This document shows, piece by piece, positions 5,522-8,715 of a stretch of DNA of 8,715 nt. The notes below the pieces were generated by a model. The model did no database searches and was not told the DNA's origin. It was given only the letters and a program-made list of their open reading frames with translations. This DNA comes from Candidatus Nomurabacteria bacterium RIFCSPLOWO2_01_FULL_46_18 (GTDB lineage Bacteria > Patescibacteriota > Minisyncoccia > Phycocordibacterales > UBA9973). The first letter of the stretch is position 1. Each line of letters starts with the position of its first letter. The stretch lies in assembly GCA_001786015.1 (NCBI GenBank), contig MFVH01000008.1, positions 1 to 8,715 of the forward strand. The letters run 5' to 3'. Position numbers and translations under genes: made by a program.

Positions 5522-6350
5522 ACACAAATCCGTTCCCAGCGTGCAAACTTACACCGACGACATGGTCAAGGTGATTGAAGATAGCGGCGGGACACTGGTG
5601 AAAAAAATAATCAAGGAAGAAGAAGCGCGCGAAGCGGAGAAGTTGCATCCGAAGTCGAGGAAAAACAGTCTCTTTGCTCTCGCCGGCTCCCTTTTTCTGA
5701 TTTTCGGGCTGGCGATTCTCTTTGCTCTCGCCTTGAATCAAGATAGGGGAAGTATCCCGCTAGAAGTAACAAAACAATCTCTGAAAATTATTTTTACCGA
5801 CGGAGTTTCGACCCTGGAGATCGGCGGGCTTAAAAAAGAAGAAATTGCCGCGGCCCTTTTCAGTAAAAAAGAGGAAAATCAAGTGAAGCAGGGCGGGATC
5901 GAGGCGATTTATTTGACCGAGGGAGGCGAACCGGTCGGCCTCCGGCATTTTATCGCGCTTGCCGGGGCGAACTTGCCCCTGGACAGAGTTGATTTTGTGG
6001 ACGACAATTTTTTGATCGGCGTATTTAATCAGGAGGGAGAAAAAAGTCTGTTTTTCTTGCTCAAAGCGCGCTCTTTTCCGGATATTTTTCCCGCGATGCG
6101 GGTATGGGAGAAGAAAATGTTCTCCGATTTGCGTGGATTTTTCGGACTGGAAGTTACGCTGGATTTAGAGAGCAAAAGTTTTGAAGATGGCATCATCAAA
6201 AACAAAAACGCGCGCGTTCTCTACGGGGATATTGGGCAACCGGTCTTCTTTTATATATTTTTAGACGAACAATCGACCATCATTGCCGGGAGCCTCGACG
6301 CCGTGGAGGAAGTGTGGCTCCGCCTATCCCAGAGCGAAGTTAGAAGATAA
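5505..6350 (+). CDS. One-TM membrane protein, CPR-type conserved family of unknown function
   Basis: A 281-residue protein. Residues 1-54 are charged and probably cytoplasmic, with a YTDDMVKVIEDSGG segment and a helical KKIIKEEEAREAEK stretch. Residues 55-77 form one clear membrane helix. Residues 78-281 form a likely exported soluble domain with no cysteines or known catalytic motif. I recall its pattern (W201-E202-x2-M205-x2-D208-L209, then F226-x-D228, IKNKNAR at 231-237, and a final LRL at 272-274) from many unnamed Parcubacteria proteins; I have not checked this. There is no cleavable signal peptide because the helix begins late. The ATG overlaps the pnp 3' end by 17 bases with no Shine-Dalgarno, so translation is probably coupled to pnp. 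Whether it anchors an RNA-decay complex is unknown. Confidence 0.8.
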   Translation: METEDKHKSVPSVQTYTDDMVKVIEDSGGTLVKKIIKEEEAREAEKLHPKSRKNSLFALAGSLFLIFGLAILFALALNQDRGSIPLEVTKQSLKIIFTDGVSTLEIGGLKKEEIAAALFSKKEENQVKQGGIEAIYLTEGGEPVGLRHFIALAGANLPLDRVDFVDDNFLIGVFNQEGEKSLFFLLKARSFPDIFPAMRVWEKKMFSDLRGFFGLEVTLDLESKSFEDGIIKNKNARVLYGDIGQPVFFYIFLDEQSTIIAGSLDAVEEVWLRLSQSEVRR

Positions 6351-6351
6351 T

Positions 6352-6379
6352 TTGCCAGAATTATTTAACATGCTAATAT
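6352..6379 (+). promoter_or_regulatory. Sigma70-type promoter for the TraR/DksA gene
   Basis: TTGCCA (6352-6357), a 16-base spacer, then TAATAT (6374-6379) preceded by TGC (extended -10). It lies in the 38-base gap after the one-TM gene, and its -10 block (ATGCTAATAT) nearly equals that of rpsO (ATGCTAAGAT). The predicted start, about 6386, is only 2-3 bases before the ATG. A GAGGG at 6382-6386 would be excluded from that RNA and is too close to the ATG (2 bases) to act as a normal Shine-Dalgarno. Confidence 0.6.
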
Positions 6380-6388
6380 GCGAGGGTA

Positions 6389-6748
6389 ATGGATAAGAAA
6401 AAGATAAAAGAAAAATTGGAGAAAGAAAGAGACCAGCTTCTGGAAGAGCTTCGGGATATGGGTAAATTAAATATCGAAACTGGGGAGTGGGAAGCAACCC
6501 CGGAGGAAATGAGCTCCCGAGAAGTTGATCAAAACGACATGGCGGATCGCTTCGAAGATTTTGAATCACGAAGCTCAATGATTCGGGTATTGGAGCCTCG
6601 GCTGAACAATATTTTGCGCGCCCTGAAAGACTTGAACAAGGGAACTTTCGGGGTCTGCGAAATTTGCGGGAAAGAAATCGAGACTGCCCGCCTCGAAGCC
6701 AACCCGGCGGCCAAAACTTGTAAACATCATTTAAACGCTCAAGTTTAA
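6389..6748 (+). CDS. TraR/DksA-family zinc-finger transcription regulator
   Basis: A 119-residue protein, shorter than E. coli DksA (151). Residues 1-85 form a coiled-coil-like helical hairpin. At its tip D47-x-x-D50-x-A52 matches the DxxDxA motif that DksA places in the RNA polymerase secondary channel. The C-terminal finger follows the family pattern GxCxxCGxxIxxxRLxAxPxAxxC with C90, C93 and C111, but the fourth position is H114 instead of Cys, giving a C3H site. It probably tunes initiation by RNA polymerase. A DksA-like response to ppGpp cannot be inferred. Only ATG 6389 is available because an in-frame TAA lies at 6374. A good promoter directly upstream suggests an independent, nearly leaderless transcript that continues into comM, which starts 3 bases after the stop. 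Confidence 0.9.
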   Translation: MDKKKIKEKLEKERDQLLEELRDMGKLNIETGEWEATPEEMSSREVDQNDMADRFEDFESRSSMIRVLEPRLNNILRALKDLNKGTFGVCEICGKEIETARLEANPAAKTCKHHLNAQV

Positions 6749-6751
6749 GAA

Positions 6752-8305
6752 ATGAGCTTTGCCAAAGTTTATTCCGCTCAAGTCAGTTTGCTCTCCGGAG
6801 TGATTGTTACGATCGAGGTCGACCTCTCCCGAGGGCTTCATTCTTTTTCAGTGGTTGGGCTCCCGGACAAGGCGGTGGATGAATCGAAAGACCGGGTTTC
6901 CGGAGCGATCAAAAATTCAGGCTACAAATCCCCGAAAGCCAAAAACCAAAAAATTATCGTTTCTCTCTCGCCGGCCGATCTGAAGAAAGAAGGACCGTTT
7001 TTTGATCTGGCGATTGCGATCGCCTATCTTCTTGCCTCCGGCGAAATAGATTTTAATCCGGAGAAGAAAATTTTCTTGGGAGAGCTCGGCCTCGACGGCG
7101 CGCTCCGGCGGATCCGCGGGGCATTGCCTCTCGCCGAGGCGGCCCAGCGAGCGGGTTTTGAAGAAATTTATTTGCCGAAAGAGAATGCGATTGAAGCGGC
7201 CTTGGTGGAAGGAATAAAAATTTTCGGCGCGGGGAGTTTAAGTGAAGTTATTGAGCATCTTGCTCCAACCAGCACTTCGACCCAGGTCGGAGGGGTCGGG
7301 AAAATCCCTGTTCAACCAAAGACAAAAATAAATTATAAAAGAGAAATGAGGGGCGGAGATTTTGCCGACATTCGCGGGCAGGAAGGGGCGAAAAGAGGGC
7401 TCGAAATTGCCGCCGCCGGCGGGCACAATATCGCGATGTATGGCCCGCCGGGGACGGGGAAAACGATGCTGGCGCGGGCATTTTCCGGACTGTTGCCGGA
7501 TCTCTCTACTGCGGAAGTTTTGGAGATTACCGGCATTCATTCGGTAGCCGGCGCCACGCAAGGCGAACTCGTTTGCTTTCCGCCCTTTCGCGCTCCGCAC
7601 CATACTTCTTCTTATGTTTCGATCGTTGGCGGGGGCACCTATCCCAAGCCCGGGGAAGTGACGCTGGCGCATCGCGGAGTTCTTTTTCTAGATGAATTTC
7701 CGGAATTTGAAAAAAGGGTTATCGAATCGCTGCGCCAGCCCCTAGAAGACAATATCGTTTCTATCTCGCGCGCCAAGGGTTCGGCGATTTTCCCGTCGAA
7801 TTTTATTTTGGTCGCGGCGATGAATCCGTGCCCCTGCGGGAACCTGGGCTCGAAGCAGAAGGCTTGCATCTGCAAGCCGTCGGATCTGGACCGCTATCAG
7901 AGAAAATTATCCGGGCCGATCATTGACCGGATTGATCTTTGGCTTTCGGTCGGGAATGTTGATTATAAAAAGTTGGGAGAAGAAAGCGGGGGAGAGGAAA
8001 ATGAAAAAATTAAGGAGAGAGTTGTTAAAGCGCGGAAAATAGGGGAGAGAAGATTTAAAAAATTCAATCGCAAAATCACGACCAACAGCGAGATGAATGT
8101 GAAAGATTTGGGAAAGATGGTGGAACTCTCCGACGAGGTCAGGCAATTGCTCGATGAGAGCGCCGAGCGCTTGGGCCTCTCCGCCCGCGCCTATCACCGT
8201 GTCATCAAAATTGCCCGCACCATCGCCGACCTGGCCGGCGCGGACGAAGTTGCTCCGAACCACATCCTCGAAGCCATTCAATATCGCCCGAAGGTGAATG
8301 CGTAA
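6752..8305 (+). CDS. comM: ComM/YifB family Mg-chelatase-like AAA+ ATPase
   Basis: A 517-residue protein of full family length. In competent bacteria ComM is a hexameric helicase that drives branch migration when incoming single-stranded DNA integrates. The N-terminal Lon-protease-like (ChlI) domain spans about 20-170, with GLPDKAVDESKDRV and SLSPADLKKEGPFFDL. The AAA+ core has Walker A GPPGTGKT (231-238), Walker B VLFLDE (310-315), FRAPHHTSS (279-287), the family's Cys cluster C360-x-C362 and C372-x-C374, and GPIIDRIDL with R393 near the arginine-finger position. The C-terminal Mg-chelatase lid (about 415-512) includes RAYHRVIKIARTIADL. It follows the TraR/DksA gene after 3 bases and shares TAATG with the next gene. 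It fits a DNA-uptake role, since many Patescibacteria keep competence genes, though none other lies here. Confidence 0.95.
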   Translation: MSFAKVYSAQVSLLSGVIVTIEVDLSRGLHSFSVVGLPDKAVDESKDRVSGAIKNSGYKSPKAKNQKIIVSLSPADLKKEGPFFDLAIAIAYLLASGEIDFNPEKKIFLGELGLDGALRRIRGALPLAEAAQRAGFEEIYLPKENAIEAALVEGIKIFGAGSLSEVIEHLAPTSTSTQVGGVGKIPVQPKTKINYKREMRGGDFADIRGQEGAKRGLEIAAAGGHNIAMYGPPGTGKTMLARAFSGLLPDLSTAEVLEITGIHSVAGATQGELVCFPPFRAPHHTSSYVSIVGGGTYPKPGEVTLAHRGVLFLDEFPEFEKRVIESLRQPLEDNIVSISRAKGSAIFPSNFILVAAMNPCPCGNLGSKQKACICKPSDLDRYQRKLSGPIIDRIDLWLSVGNVDYKKLGEESGGEENEKIKERVVKARKIGERRFKKFNRKITTNSEMNVKDLGKMVELSDEVRQLLDESAERLGLSARAYHRVIKIARTIADLAGADEVAPNHILEAIQYRPKVNA

Positions 8306-8715
8306 TGAAAGAAAAACTCGAAGAATACAAAATAGTGTTTTTTATAATCCTGATGGCACTTTTTGGTTCTACGGCGGCATTTTTCAAAATTGCCTTAAGA
8401 GAAATGCCGATAGATATGTTTACTTTTCTTCGTTTTCTCTTTGCCCTACTCGCGTTTGCGCCGTATTTTTTGACTAAGCCATCGGAGGTCGTCGCTAATA
8501 AGAAGAAACTTATTTTAATTTCGCTGGTTGCAGTTGCCAATGTACTTCTATTTATATTCGGTCTCAAACACACCACCGCCATTATTTCCGGCATGCTTTA
8601 CGCCGGAGTGCCGTTGGTCACTGCCGTGCTTGCATTTCTGATCATCGATGAAAAAGTCAGTCTTAAAAAATGGTTCGGAATTTTTACAGGATTTTTCGGA
8701 GTATTAATTATTATA
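8305..8715 (+). CDS. EamA-family (DMT) transporter, C-terminus cut by window edge
   Basis: I translated this by hand: ATG 8305 overlaps the comM TAA (TAATG), and 137 codons stay open to the right edge. The beginning reads MKEKLEEYKIVFFIILMALFG. Hydrophobic segments lie at about 9-29, 36-56, 68-87, 91-113 and 121-137. The FxFLRFLFALLAFAP stretch (39-53) and the TTAIISGMLYAGVPLVTAVLAFLIIDEKVS segment (90-119) are typical of the first EamA repeat of drug/metabolite transporters, where the short helix 4 ends in an acidic-Lys pair before a 'KKWFGI' helix. A full member has about 10 helices (~290 residues), so about half is missing. The substrate cannot be inferred. The overlap implies it is translated with comM. 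Confidence 0.88.
   Translation, partial: MKEKLEEYKIVFFIILMALFGSTAAFFKIALREMPIDMFTFLRFLFALLAFAPYFLTKPSEVVANKKKLILISLVAVANVLLFIFGLKHTTAIISGMLYAGVPLVTAVLAFLIIDEKVSLKKWFGIFTGFFGVLIII

Noticed and set aside
4490..5527. 345-codon open frame antisense to pnp
   Set aside because: It covers the conserved PNPase active site, KH and S1 regions; its composition (many Arg, His, Phe) is that of a shadow frame and it has no family motifs.
6090..6102. CCCGC-GAT-GCGGG hairpin in the one-TM protein gene
   Set aside because: It has the same arm as the other palindromes but a different loop and no protein insert is evident; a 5-bp stem in coding DNA can be chance.
1..8715. CRISPR array, tRNA/rRNA genes, insertion sequence or att site
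   Set aside because: No regularly spaced direct repeats, cloverleaf, rRNA-like sequence, transposase or terminal repeats were seen on reading both strands.

Overview
The window looks like a piece of a Patescibacteria (Candidate Phyla Radiation) chromosome, most likely Parcubacteria-like. This rests on four things. The genes are very tightly packed. There is a one-TM protein (5505-6350) whose charged N-terminus and C-terminal motif pattern I recall from many Parcubacteria but not elsewhere. A NYN-domain gene sits between rpsO and pnp. The only recombinase seen is a Xer-type protein with a lysine-rich insert. TGA ends a gene (xth), so the UGA=Gly code of Gracilibacteria/Absconditabacteria is unlikely. 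The taxon is an inference, not a database result.

Layout: a minus-strand cluster runs leftward, xerD-like recombinase (2371-1421), then exodeoxyribonuclease III-type AP endonuclease (1419-616), then a TMEM175-type channel protein cut by the left edge (603-1). A 115-base divergent region (2372-2486) separates it from a plus-strand block: rpsO, NYN-domain protein, pnp and the one-TM protein (overlapping pnp by 17 bases). After a 38-base gap with its own promoter come a TraR/DksA-type zinc-finger protein, comM, and an EamA-family transporter cut by the right edge. No tRNA, rRNA, CRISPR array, insertion sequence or clear Rho-independent terminator was found.

Functionally the left cluster is DNA maintenance (chromosome dimer resolution and AP-site repair) plus an ion channel. 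The right block couples ribosome assembly (S15) to RNA turnover (a candidate NYN ribonuclease and PNPase), then a transcription modulator and a ComM helicase linked to uptake and integration of DNA.

The least ordinary signals are non-coding. (1) The pnp leader has a Shine-Dalgarno-like AGAGGA far from the ATG, with a GC-only hairpin between them. (2) A related small palindrome appears to encode a short in-frame insert in xth. (3) A 12-bp bulged inverted repeat lies at the rpsO transcription start. (4) Several -10-like elements lie only 6-9 bases before start codons, suggesting leaderless mRNAs. I see no clearly new multi-gene system; the nearest candidate is the rpsO-NYN-pnp-membrane protein unit.
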